Made by a program: the position numbers and the translations under genes. Below, in pieces: positions 9,601 to 17,659 of a stretch of DNA of 25,605 nucleotides. The stretch covers positions 1 through 25,605 of IMG/VR virus record IMGVR_UViG_3300010885_011458; one strand, given 5' to 3'. The notes below the pieces were generated by a model, which worked only from the letters and a program-made list of their open reading frames with translations, was not told where the DNA came from and did no database searches. Positions within the stretch are counted from its first letter, which is position 1. The number at the start of each line of letters is the position of its first letter. This DNA is from a virus.

Positions 9601-9777
9601 ACTATTTTGAGTATATGCGGTAACACCCGGACCTAATGCCGTTGTTCCTGTAGTTGGGGATAATCTTTGTATTGTATAGTCAGGAGCTTCACCAAAAATA
9701 TTTATGGTAAATGACCCTGAGTTAGTATTAGTACAATCCCCCGTTATACTAGCGTTATATGATAAAAGACAAGACAT
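6622..9777 (-). CDS. SprB-repeat protein with PT linker and Cys-containing tip
   Basis: This is a 1051-aa protein and the last gene of the minus operon. Residues about 13-563 hold seven tandem SprB-like repeats. Each has a Cys plus Gly/Asp opening, a central 'GTPPYTYLWSNG' type motif, an 'LSSGTY' type turn and a 'VTDSSDC' close. Repeat 3 (about 185-245) is the most typical. Residues about 575-715 are a separate beta-rich domain. Residues about 717-836 are a Pro/Thr repeat linker. The C-terminal part (about 840-1051) has a CEEC pair and two more Cys. The SprB family is known from Bacteroidota gliding adhesins. In this setting the protein is best read as a long tail fibre or host-binding adhesin, with the linker holding out the terminal domain. 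It stops at TAG, followed at once by an in-frame TGA. The start is ATG with no Shine-Dalgarno sequence. Confidence 0.88.
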   Translation of the reverse strand: MSCLLSYNASITGDCTNTNSGSFTINIFGEAPDYTIQRLSPTTGTTALGPGVTAYTQNSLSAGTYSFNIIDSCASGNTVQPVNIYISSGTCVSITNVVDTVCGANNGSLLAETSNFYGNAIFSLYSEITGLISTFYPANNSYLFDNLSVGTYYVIANDGGGCTGKSESVIVKNSSNLSFGLYTIDNAGCGVNSGKIFITGMTGTPPYTYLWSNGSTDDSITGLTEGTYTVTVTDSSDCLISNTSVVYTIPPVKLGAIYLTQPTCFTADGEIEIIILDGTPPFYYLGSNGVTDITFDRTVVFTGLGPGGFTIQVVDAGLCTFTTSTTLLTPKGMSIISVDITNSTCNDLSGVIGPIVVFGGTSPYTFTLTNSLGNQISNTVYESSWVFNNLSSGTYNLDITDNGACSFTSAYTINNVVTFDLVTSTTGTTCNGKDGSVILVITSGGTPPYRYEIDGQSINNVSLTSYTFNNLSSGNYVASVTDVLLCKQIQPFTISESNTIDFHLLGEDSIDDDGLITAYITNGTPPFTLYFDGDTVGTTVMTIPDLPPGDYSVRIVDSAGCSKTKRKPIIGSREFSSTGYYGVCSGKFNEPIAIYSGPKQYLNEGYLNVISLYPGYTNCILTASTFEAKVTIGNCVQSKVFYNGTSLLYYPTDGLWFSAITSLIESCPQIGSGNVTIDELTNTITVTTNCEPESLQNTDVLVEMRIDYEIECEIGCQPTPTMTPTKTITPTPTITKTPTHTPTPTQTITKTPTYTPTKTMTPSPTSTIGSTPPVTPTMTSTPTTTPSYTPTKTPTSTTTPTVTTTPTMTKTPTMTKTPTMTQTPTQTTTMTPTPSSKTMYYVYQLCGSRMGDGNVIIQPVPAIPGNVVGNVILDLVKNYCFELMVIGSNLSQLENEWGGTTFSNNYFTNVYGTTFTGDEILKPCEECKDASMNILEPIGNCPYNLRNWSDCERSDTSGVIYVNSTIVYSFTSNFNAQVFNDVLQTNDGDVVKIVLTPGPNNGIITLDVNFNNNSHYTDTKTTGEGDIIFVFKVKCSIKPWPRYINIYSTCK
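7266..7629 (-). repeat. Pro/Thr-coding degenerate repeat with an 18-bp tandem core
   Basis: This segment encodes alternating Pro/Thr with Met, Lys, Gln and Ser substitutions. At 7317-7364 the DNA carries a perfect 18-bp tandem repeat (two full copies and 12 nt of a third), encoding a TKTPTM-type hexapeptide. The rest is a degenerate 6/12-bp periodicity built on GTTGG. Because the unit is a multiple of three, slippage would change linker length without breaking the frame. Confidence 0.85.
8089..9741 (-). repeat. Seven SprB-like protein repeats
   Basis: This is the coding span of the tandem 65-80-residue repeats in the 1051-aa protein (residues about 13-563). The repeats are recognisable by recurring G-TPPY-type and SGTY/DxxxC-type motifs. 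They are divergent at DNA level, so they look old rather than recently amplified. Confidence 0.75.
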
Positions 9778-9811
9778 TAATTTATTGTTAATAAGGTGTA
9801 ATAAAGTTTAT

Positions 9812-12800
9812 TTAAAATTGTTCACAAGATATATTAAATTGTATCCCAACATTTATATCAATGATATCCAATAATGATGTTGATGAACAGTTAGTATTCC
9901 ATATTCTAACTTTTGTTGGTGGTGTCTCCATATCTTGCCCAACACTATATTCATATCGATAATCATAACCTAATGAAAGCATTTGTTGTAATGTATAATC
10001 CAAAGCTGTCTCCCAATCAGACACACAAGGAATACTTGTTAAAGGTATTAATGGTCCACAACCAGAATTATTATAACCTGTGCCATTGAAAAACACATAT
10101 TGGATAATATTAACCCCATTTATTTTTATGTCAATAAACCATTGACTGTAAATACTACTAAGGTCACACGACGCAGCTAATTGAATTACAGGTGATGGGT
10201 TTAAAAAATTATCAATTACTTTTGCCAACACAATATGAAAACCTAATTCTAAGACGTTTTCCGGATATCTATCACATAACGTGGACTGAACAGTACAATC
10301 ATTTAAAAAAACACTACCTATAAATTTACAAGGTTTACAAAGTATTGGAACTAACTCACAACCTCTTTGTCTTCTCCAAACAAATTTTTGTCTATGAAAT
10401 ATAGAATTTTCTAATTTGACACCTGTGTTCCAAATTGTTGTTGCAGGTATCATTTGTTCAACTAATCTAATCCAATAATCACCCATACCTTCAACATAAT
10501 CAATCATTGTTTTGTATGTAAAGTTATCATTTTGAATACCAGCTAAAGATTCTGATTCTAAATAATTCCAATATATTGATGATAATGTTGGGTAACCACT
10601 TGTTCCTCCATCTGTCGCGTATTGTCTATTTCTAACGTTAATTGTGTTTTTCCAAAATGTTTGAGCAAATTCAAAAAATGTTTCTTTTCTTGGTTGAGGG
10701 TTAATAACTGTTGAATCTACACCTCCGTTATGTGGATAAGACGAAACAGGATTAGGGTTACATCTTGTTGGAGCTATATAACCTAACCCTTCATTAGCAA
10801 TTGGGAAATTATATTCTCTTGACATATACCATACATCATAAGACAAACCTTGAGAAGGATTTAAATATAAATCAATGTTTTTAACATTAATAACTAACCC
10901 TTCTGAATCAACATTATATAATGCGTCGTATCCTCCGTCTAAATTAATTCTATCACCAATTTCAGTATCAACCCAAGTTTTGTTATTATCAATACTTGTT
11001 CTTAAGTTATAACCTAAATCAGTAAACGGGAATGATTTATAAACATTTAAATATTCTTGACCATAAGTGAACGGTGATAATTTTGTTTGGTAATTAGGGT
11101 TTGACCCTGTAAATACACTATTTGTTAAATCAGGTTGTTCAGGTGACCTATGTTTAGGTGTTGATTCAAACCAACCAGCACCCATTTGATAAAAATATGC
11201 GTCTGTATTAATTGGTGACATTGGGTATCCACTATCACTAATTGGATAATCTCCTTTAGTAAAATCAACTTCTTGAAGAATTGATGTTGTTGTAAAACTT
11301 GAATATTGAATTCCTTGTATATTAAAGGTATTACCCCCATCTATAATTGGTAATGTTTTAGTATATGTTCCTCCTGATATGTTAGCATACTGAGAGTCAA
11401 ATTCTGACATATTAATTCTTTGGTCAGCTAAACAAACATATTCGTTAAATTCAACCAAGGCGTCGGGAGCCCCAATCAATCTCATTAAAGTTTCAATTGA
11501 TTTTCTAGTTCCTTTTGATTTAAATAAATAAGCGGAATTGAGAACTAAATTTTTATAATATTGATAGTTTAACTCATCAGGTGTTTGAGATTGTCCAACA
11601 CCACTAAACGCCGACTTATCCACATTTTTTTGACCAAACACTGAAGATAAAAAATCATCATTAGTTATTGGTGACATATTTGTTGACCAACCTAATGTTT
11701 GAGATAAATTCTTTAATAATTGTGACGGAATATCATTACCAGTATTATAATTAACGGAATTCATATAAGCTAAACCATTTATGAATTTTTTAGTTTCATC
11801 AAAACTTCTACCATAAATTTGTAATATTTTTTCAATTTTTTGGTCAGAGGTGTCAAACTCTTTCAAAGAATCTGTTGTTAAAAATCTTGATACAAGATTT
11901 GTTTGATATCCATCAAAAGACATACTAATATTATTTAACGTTGTTAAATAAGTTGTAAATGAGTTTGTTAATATATCTAAATTCCAATTACCATATAAAG
12001 GCCAAGTAACTAATTTATTCTGAATATAAAAAGTACCATCATCACTTTCGTTTGGTACTTGGAAAGTGGCAGTATAAATTGGCGTAACATTTCTATTTAA
12101 TAAAAATCTTTGAACCTCATCTAAATCTTCATTAAAAACTCTATTAACTTGATAATCATTTGGCCTTACAACTAAATCATCATATGTTTGTGTTTGTCCT
12201 TGAAAAACATCTCCTTTAAGGTATATTTTAAGTGTACCCGATGTTAATGATGTTGTTGGAATAATATATGTAACATCATAACCAACACCACTATAAAATA
12301 AGGAATATTTCTCAAATTGAGTTGTCATATTTCTCAAAGGAGAAACCTGTATTTCTCTTAACTCTAAGTTTCTAGTCGCATTAACAGTAAAATCAACATC
12401 AAATGGGTTTCTAATTCTTGTTACATCTAAATCAATACTAGTTTCATCTTCCAACGGATTATAAGATATATTAGTAGCCGTTGCTCCTGTAATATAATTC
12501 TCATCCATAAATGTAACCTCTAACGCTGCAGGGAATTTACTAATGATAGTTTCAACAGATGTCGAAATTCTTTTAACCATTGACCCGTATATAGTAAAAT
12601 TAGTTACTTGAGATAAATCAAAATTTGGATAAACTTTAAAATTGTTTTCAAATATTGCCTTTGATTGTGCAACACTATTAACCCCTAATCCATCTAAATT
12701 AATAGGGTTTGAAAACGCTCCTGTTGTAAAAGTTCTATTCGATTTTTCTTTAATACCTCTTGTAAACTCAAAATTACCTTGCGTCATACCTCCACCCGCA

Positions 12801-12886
12801 ACAAGTTGGAATCCAACTAAATTATCGGAGAATGTACCAGCACCGGATGCTGTTTGTGGTGGACACGTAAATTTTTCTATAGCCAT
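9812..12886 (-). CDS. Large baseplate protein with P2 gpI/gp7-like segment
   Basis: This is a 1024-aa protein. Residues about 340-485 have the layout of the P2 gpI tail-protein family. A helical stretch (KIEKILQIYGRSFDETKKFI) leads to an 'LLKNLSQTLGW' segment and then to YYKNLVLNSAYLFKSKGTRK, closing with LMRLIGAP. The 'KGT' with following Ile and basic residue is the family's best signature. In contractile tails gpI corresponds to the gp7-type wedge component that joins gp25 and gp6 and leads to the fibres. Residues about 814-845 (PATTIWNTGVKLENSIFHRQ then a WRRQRGCE segment) look strongly conserved, and the region after them is Cys-containing. The N-terminal 330 residues are beta-rich and unrecognised. 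The ATG overlaps the upstream gene's TAA by one base, consistent with co-translation. Its length is about six times that of P2 gpI, so most of it is extra domains. The assignment is by motif only. Confidence 0.85.
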   Translation of the reverse strand: MAIEKFTCPPQTASGAGTFSDNLVGFQLVAGGGMTQGNFEFTRGIKEKSNRTFTTGAFSNPINLDGLGVNSVAQSKAIFENNFKVYPNFDLSQVTNFTIYGSMVKRISTSVETIISKFPAALEVTFMDENYITGATATNISYNPLEDETSIDLDVTRIRNPFDVDFTVNATRNLELREIQVSPLRNMTTQFEKYSLFYSGVGYDVTYIIPTTSLTSGTLKIYLKGDVFQGQTQTYDDLVVRPNDYQVNRVFNEDLDEVQRFLLNRNVTPIYTATFQVPNESDDGTFYIQNKLVTWPLYGNWNLDILTNSFTTYLTTLNNISMSFDGYQTNLVSRFLTTDSLKEFDTSDQKIEKILQIYGRSFDETKKFINGLAYMNSVNYNTGNDIPSQLLKNLSQTLGWSTNMSPITNDDFLSSVFGQKNVDKSAFSGVGQSQTPDELNYQYYKNLVLNSAYLFKSKGTRKSIETLMRLIGAPDALVEFNEYVCLADQRINMSEFDSQYANISGGTYTKTLPIIDGGNTFNIQGIQYSSFTTTSILQEVDFTKGDYPISDSGYPMSPINTDAYFYQMGAGWFESTPKHRSPEQPDLTNSVFTGSNPNYQTKLSPFTYGQEYLNVYKSFPFTDLGYNLRTSIDNNKTWVDTEIGDRINLDGGYDALYNVDSEGLVINVKNIDLYLNPSQGLSYDVWYMSREYNFPIANEGLGYIAPTRCNPNPVSSYPHNGGVDSTVINPQPRKETFFEFAQTFWKNTINVRNRQYATDGGTSGYPTLSSIYWNYLESESLAGIQNDNFTYKTMIDYVEGMGDYWIRLVEQMIPATTIWNTGVKLENSIFHRQKFVWRRQRGCELVPILCKPCKFIGSVFLNDCTVQSTLCDRYPENVLELGFHIVLAKVIDNFLNPSPVIQLAASCDLSSIYSQWFIDIKINGVNIIQYVFFNGTGYNNSGCGPLIPLTSIPCVSDWETALDYTLQQMLSLGYDYRYEYSVGQDMETPPTKVRIWNTNCSSTSLLDIIDINVGIQFNISCEQF

Positions 12887-13794
12887 TATTGAATTATATT
12901 TGTAAAGTTTTTACTAAAATCAATATTATTTCCTCTGTCTTGTCTAACCTCATATAATAACTCATTAAATTGGTCTCTAATTTCATATAGATTGTATTGT
13001 TTGTATATGTTATTAGCATTATCATATACCGTGTAAACACCGTCATCAATAGATTTAGTTTGATTACCATATAAAGCAATCGCCAACGTTGAAAAGTCGT
13101 GTTCTCCAATTTCAACATCTAATGTTATTGGATTAAAAAATGTGTTTGTTATAATAACATTTTGATTTGGTTGTCCAATATATGGTGTAGCATTTGGCTT
13201 GTTTGTCGGCGCTGAAGATGGAGATAATGTACAGAACAATAAATTAGAGTTATTATCAGTATATTTATATCTTATCGCCTTTTGAGATGAATTGGTTAAG
13301 TTTTGAATAACCGGTTCACAAAAGAATGATGATGTAATAATTCTAAAAAAATTAGGTACTTTTGTCCCATCAGAATTTAAATACTCAATTCTAAACCCAA
13401 CTAATCCTTGACTAACAAATTTATTTCTATAATTTGGGTCCACTTGGTTTAAATCAAAAATTAACCCTTTAACATTAGGAAGTGCCGATAAAACACCACA
13501 ATCTAATATTGTAGTTCTTATTTGAGCAGGTCTAATAAAAATAGTATAAATACCAATTTGATTAAATTGTTCTGCCGGTAATTTTAAATTATATAAACCA
13601 CCCAAAATTTCAATACCATTATTTATCCCTGTCGTATCATTATTATAGTAAGGTTTTAAAATAGACAACGCATCCAACTTTGTTAATACAAAGTTATCTG
13701 TTTCATCTCTTGATGGTGTATAATTCAAAATTATCTCAACATCAGCCGGACTTACGTCTGCCGGTCTTATAGTTCCATATGTTCCTGTAGCCAT
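12886..13794 (-). CDS. Hypothetical virion-structure protein (302 aa)
   Basis: I do not recognise this protein. It is 302 aa and mostly short beta-strand-like stretches, with a 'SPADVEIILNYTPSRDETDN' start and a C-terminal segment (YEIRDQFNELLYEVRQDRGN) that could be a short helix. There is no catalytic motif, membrane segment or signal peptide. It sits between the PKD-like and gpI-like proteins with a 1-base overlap downstream and a 1-base gap upstream, so it is almost surely part of the same assembly set. A baseplate-peripheral or fibre-connector role is inference from position alone. The start is ATG with only an AT-rich leader. Confidence 0.82.
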   Translation of the reverse strand: MATGTYGTIRPADVSPADVEIILNYTPSRDETDNFVLTKLDALSILKPYYNNDTTGINNGIEILGGLYNLKLPAEQFNQIGIYTIFIRPAQIRTTILDCGVLSALPNVKGLIFDLNQVDPNYRNKFVSQGLVGFRIEYLNSDGTKVPNFFRIITSSFFCEPVIQNLTNSSQKAIRYKYTDNNSNLLFCTLSPSSAPTNKPNATPYIGQPNQNVIITNTFFNPITLDVEIGEHDFSTLAIALYGNQTKSIDDGVYTVYDNANNIYKQYNLYEIRDQFNELLYEVRQDRGNNIDFSKNFTNIIQ

Positions 13795-13795
13795 A

Positions 13796-15025
13796 TTATA
13801 TTTTAGTATTTACATTAAAAAATTTATATCCGTACTTTTCAAGGTCACCTACGTTATCAACCTCACCTAATCGTTCAACTCTTTCAAGTACCGAGTTTTT
13901 TCCTCTTTCTATAAATATGTTGGATTGTACTTCTGCCTCGTCAATTATCCCTAATAATAATTCATTTTTTACGATTGGTTCACAAACCACCATATTAGAG
14001 GTTAAACCTGAAGATTTTGCAACAAAAATTGTTGTTCCATCAGACCAATCATAGTAATCAATATCATTAATTGTATAGGCGGTATATAAACCATTTAAAC
14101 TTACCCCGGAATACTTTCCTATCATTCCCGTGTTTCCTGTTACCTGAATACCCGGTTTATATAACTTAGCACCATATTGTTTTAAATCACTCAATGATGA
14201 GGTTGTATAACCTGTTATTATAAAAGGTATTGATTGACCCGTAAATGGGGGAACATTACCTGTATTAAATAACCATATATCATCGGTTGTCGCTCTACAA
14301 CTAGAATCACCACTGAATATATAATTGTAAGAAAGAAGAGTATTAGACCAGTTACCACCCGCCGGTTTAAAATAAGCAGTCCCTTTAGGGTTTGTTATTG
14401 TAGCTCCCGTAAATGGAATATACACCGTTTTTTTAATAATATTTGTACCCCAAGGACTCATACCTGATAGAACAATATTATACGTTTTACCTGTTGTTAC
14501 AGTAGGATAAGGATGTGATAAAGGTGATGATGATGTTACAGATTGAATAGAGGACCCATCACCCCAATCTATTTTGTATGTTGAGAACTCCAAATACTTT
14601 TTAAACTCTATATCTGACGTATTATAAAAATAACACTCATTGGTGTTGGGTCTACCTGAAAAGACAAAATTTAACATTGTTTCTTGTTGTAATACCATAC
14701 CGTCAAACACAGAATAATATCCAATATCTGTTACAGTTTCAGTTAATAATATTGGAATAGTTAAACCTGTTAATAATGATGTCCCTAATTTGTGAGTAAC
14801 CTTTGAATAATTATTAATATTTGTCCCACCTGACAATACTTCCGTCATTGAGGAATATACATATGATGTTCCCGTTAAATCAATTTTAAAGGTCTCAGCA
14901 GGAATAACACAACATTTATTAACTATTCCGGTTCCCGTTATAGTTCCAGCGTTATAGGTTACTTTAAAAATGTCTCCACTAATAAATTCAGGTGATATTT
15001 TAATATGATAATCTCTCTCTGTCAT
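13796..15025 (-). CDS. Structural protein with PKD-like domain
   Basis: This is a 409-aa protein. Residues about 145-203 resemble a PKD domain: KIDWGDGSS, then HPYPT, GKTYNIVLSG and a final KKTVYIP strand. PKD domains are Ig-like beta-sandwiches common in Bacteroidota surface and carbohydrate-binding proteins. The C-terminal 45 residues (FIERGKNSVLERVERLGEVD, then an LEKYGYKFF stretch) are charged and look like a separate conserved docking segment. The start of the protein has two adjacent Cys (NKCCVIP). It lies in the minus operon with 1-base gaps on both sides. A peripheral baseplate or fibre-network part is the likely role, by inference. Confidence 0.85.
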   Translation of the reverse strand: MTERDYHIKISPEFISGDIFKVTYNAGTITGTGIVNKCCVIPAETFKIDLTGTSYVYSSMTEVLSGGTNINNYSKVTHKLGTSLLTGLTIPILLTETVTDIGYYSVFDGMVLQQETMLNFVFSGRPNTNECYFYNTSDIEFKKYLEFSTYKIDWGDGSSIQSVTSSSPLSHPYPTVTTGKTYNIVLSGMSPWGTNIIKKTVYIPFTGATITNPKGTAYFKPAGGNWSNTLLSYNYIFSGDSSCRATTDDIWLFNTGNVPPFTGQSIPFIITGYTTSSLSDLKQYGAKLYKPGIQVTGNTGMIGKYSGVSLNGLYTAYTINDIDYYDWSDGTTIFVAKSSGLTSNMVVCEPIVKNELLLGIIDEAEVQSNIFIERGKNSVLERVERLGEVDNVGDLEKYGYKFFNVNTKI

Positions 15026-15026
15026 A

Positions 15027-15863
15027 TTATGGATTTATATATTCGTACCATTTTATCGGAGTTGAAGTTCCTCTTCTATTTGATGTCCCATTAATATTAT
15101 CCCATACCTCATATGTTTTTTCCGCATAATTTAATCTAACCTCATAGTAAAAATAGTCTTCAGGGTTAAATTTAAATTTATTACCAACCAATGAAGATTG
15201 AGGTCTATTCATCATTTTAACAAAAACCCCTAATCTAGCATCAAAGAATTTTGCTGTCATATAAAATTTACTGATGTTTAAGAATTTTGTATTTCTTAAC
15301 CAATATAAAAAGAATCCTTCTTTATCACCAACATAATCTAATTGGAATGATGGTGTTTTAATATTAATTGGTGTTTTATATGAACTAGTTGATGCGGTAA
15401 CTGTAAATCCTTGTTGAACAGGTAATATTACCGTAAAATAATTTGTTTGTGTTATAGCATCAGTACTATCATAAAAATCTAATTTAAAAAATGACTTGGT
15501 GAAGGGTTTCACATAGTAATACACTTCAATACTTGTAAAACCTTCAGGAATGTAACTAGTCACCCAATTACTAGCAGTAGAAGTTAAAACTTGTGTTGAT
15601 GGATTTGCCGGAACACCCCCATTAATACCAAAAAAATGAAAATCATATTTAATATCAGTTTTAGTATCACTACTATAAGGTGCGTGAGCAAATCTTAACA
15701 CTTCAAAGTCACCAGGGAACCCAACAACCTCTTCAACCACATTTTGTTGATATTCTTCAACAGCATCATCTTGCCCAAGAAAATCCCATTTAATTTCAAT
15801 CGGTATATTGATATATTTGTCGTCACCTTTTGGTAAGGTAAATTTATAACTGTTATTATTCAC
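15027..15863 (-). CDS. Hypothetical virion-structure protein (278 aa), GTG start
   Basis: I do not recognise this protein. It is 278 aa, mixed beta-strand-rich with many aromatic residues, and has an acidic stretch near residues 32-50 (DDAVEEYQQNVVEEVVG). No Cys cluster or catalytic motif is seen. The chosen start is GTG at 15863, because no ATG lies close by in frame and the GTG overlaps the upstream stop by 8 nt (GTGAATAA), a typical coupled arrangement. It stands 1 nt before the PKD-like protein gene. A baseplate-associated role is inferred only from the operon. Confidence 0.8.
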   Translation of the reverse strand: MNNNSYKFTLPKGDDKYINIPIEIKWDFLGQDDAVEEYQQNVVEEVVGFPGDFEVLRFAHAPYSSDTKTDIKYDFHFFGINGGVPANPSTQVLTSTASNWVTSYIPEGFTSIEVYYYVKPFTKSFFKLDFYDSTDAITQTNYFTVILPVQQGFTVTASTSSYKTPINIKTPSFQLDYVGDKEGFFLYWLRNTKFLNISKFYMTAKFFDARLGVFVKMMNRPQSSLVGNKFKFNPEDYFYYEVRLNYAEKTYEVWDNINGTSNRRGTSTPIKWYEYINP

Positions 15864-16110
15864 AATTGTCGTTTTTGGGTTGAGCAGCTCCGTAAAGAGT
15901 TGCGTAATTATGTAAACTACTTTCTATATAATTAGTTCCTTCAGGTATTATTCTAAAAATAAAATTCCCATATGGATAATGTTTTCCATTTAAAAATGGG
16001 TGGTCAACACCATTCCCACTATTGTCTTTAAACCCGTAACTATATAAATCTCTCCAAATAAGAGCATTGTAAGTTGTTGAGAAATATGAATAATCCGGAA
16101 CATCCGCCAT
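15856..16110 (-). CDS. Small hypothetical protein (84 aa) in the baseplate operon
   Basis: This is an 84-aa protein rich in Tyr, Phe and Asn (for example HPFLNGKHYPYGNFIFRI). It has one Cys, at its penultimate residue, and no membrane segment. Being in frame, between genes spaced 12 nt upstream and overlapping 8 nt downstream, supports it as a real gene and not a chance frame. I see no family. A small adaptor or clamp subunit is possible but unsupported. Confidence 0.72.
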   Translation of the reverse strand: MADVPDYSYFSTTYNALIWRDLYSYGFKDNSGNGVDHPFLNGKHYPYGNFIFRIIPEGTNYIESSLHNYATLYGAAQPKNDNCE

Positions 16111-16122
16111 ATTATTAACACT

Positions 16123-17658
16123 TCACGTTTCTATATAGTCAGAGTAATCTCTAAGTTTCATTTTATTATGTGGTTGATAATAATACCCTAATTGATTTTG
16201 ATTAATATCTTTTGAACTAATGTCAAAAACGAAAGAGTTAAAAGTAAATTTATGTGAAATGTCACTAATCATTCTCTCTTTTTGTTCATAATCATTCCAC
16301 TCATAAATCCCCCCATCTACAACATCACCCTCTTTTAAAGATTCTAAATATTTAAAAACATATGATGTGAGTGTCGCAGGTGTAAAAGTACCTAAAGGGT
16401 ACGGTTGATTGTTCTCATTAACAAAATTAGATGATGTATTAGTTGATAACCACCAATCACTAGGTTTTTTAATTGGAGATAACGGTAAGTTAAATTCATA
16501 ACCTTGTTTTAACCCCGAATTTCCTAATGTTAAACCAAAATAACCTTTCCATAATGTTGTTATATATAATTCAGTTATTGGTCTTTTTTGATTATCTCTT
16601 AATGGACTAACATCAATATCTTTATTAAAAGATAAACTATATGATTGAGCACCTTCTTTAATAGAAACTCTTTTATTTTTATTTGGTGTGTAAGCAGGAC
16701 TTTCAAATTTCTTTTTTGAACCAAATATATTCTGTTCAAACCCCGCATTAACCATTACCGCATCATTAACATTTGTTAATAGTTTATGTTGTAATACATA
16801 ATATTTTGATGTAGTATCGTTAGGGTTTTCATAATTGATTATTCTTTTAAATGTTCCATTATATCCTGAAACAAATTTTGTCGAGGGATACCCAATATCG
16901 TAAATATTAAAAATATACTCGTTAGTTCCCGGTATACCATCTCCTAAAGCAAAAACTTGGAATGTTTCATTTGTTAATACCACTCCATTAACAACTATTT
17001 TAATTTTAGCAAACTCACTAACCGATAATCCGTGTTTAACCGGACACACAAATCTTATAACCTTATTTCCGTTAATAAATGTATCCATTTTTTTAATCAC
17101 AAATGGAATACCATCTGAAACAACCCATTGTTTTCCTGTCGAACTCATTCCATCATAATACTGTAAAACTTTAGTATATGAATTTTTATAAGGATAACTT
17201 ACAAAAAAATTCCAATTGTATGTTGAAGCACTTCTTGACACAAAATTTATATGATTATTAGGTGGTTGAGTATAACCACTAACATTATAATCGCTACGAA
17301 CAAAATCAAACTCGTGATATTGGGGGAAACCTTGCCAAGCAATAGCTCCCGCACTCGCATTACATTGTTGTAATAACGACACATTTTCATTAATGTAATA
17401 TAAATTATTCTCTAATGGGGGATAATTTGTTGACCCAGTATACGCATTTTCATATAATAATTGGAATTTACAAACAGGTCTAAATGTTGTTGATTTTTGT
17501 CTCTCGTCATCAAATAATTGAGCAAGATTAACATCAATACTTCTATCAAATTCTTGTAAATTCTTTGAATTTTGAACTAATGGTGTTGGTATTGATAAAT
17601 CAGTGTCTGTCGCTGTTTTATATCGTAATGAACCTAAAACAATTCTAATATCATCCAT
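16123..17658 (-). CDS. Hypothetical virion-structure protein (511 aa)
   Basis: I do not recognise a family. The protein has a charged N-terminal part (EFDRSIDVNLAQLFDDERQK), then an aromatic beta-rich body (for example WQGFPQYHEFDFVRSDYN, and YNWNFFVSYPYKN). A Lys-rich stretch (about residues 315-335) comes before a SLSFNKDIDVSPLRD segment. It uses a TGA stop. The ATG is 1 nt after the stop of the 1776-aa gene and 12 nt separate it from the 84-aa gene. This tight packing and the composition argue for a baseplate component made with the 1776-aa protein. It has no signal peptide or membrane segment. Confidence 0.83.
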   Translation of the reverse strand: MDDIRIVLGSLRYKTATDTDLSIPTPLVQNSKNLQEFDRSIDVNLAQLFDDERQKSTTFRPVCKFQLLYENAYTGSTNYPPLENNLYYINENVSLLQQCNASAGAIAWQGFPQYHEFDFVRSDYNVSGYTQPPNNHINFVSRSASTYNWNFFVSYPYKNSYTKVLQYYDGMSSTGKQWVVSDGIPFVIKKMDTFINGNKVIRFVCPVKHGLSVSEFAKIKIVVNGVVLTNETFQVFALGDGIPGTNEYIFNIYDIGYPSTKFVSGYNGTFKRIINYENPNDTTSKYYVLQHKLLTNVNDAVMVNAGFEQNIFGSKKKFESPAYTPNKNKRVSIKEGAQSYSLSFNKDIDVSPLRDNQKRPITELYITTLWKGYFGLTLGNSGLKQGYEFNLPLSPIKKPSDWWLSTNTSSNFVNENNQPYPLGTFTPATLTSYVFKYLESLKEGDVVDGGIYEWNDYEQKERMISDISHKFTFNSFVFDISSKDINQNQLGYYYQPHNKMKLRDYSDYIET

Positions 17659-17659
17659 C

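Noticed and set aside
12642-12905. Open frame of 87 codons on the plus strand opposite the 1024-aa gene
   Set aside because: It lies wholly over well-supported genes on the other strand and its translation looks like antisense of coding sequence. Other short frames at 4303-4527, 6256-6468, 11125-11340, 12894-13118, 20979-21197, 21435-21653 and 23913-24104 were set aside for the same reason.
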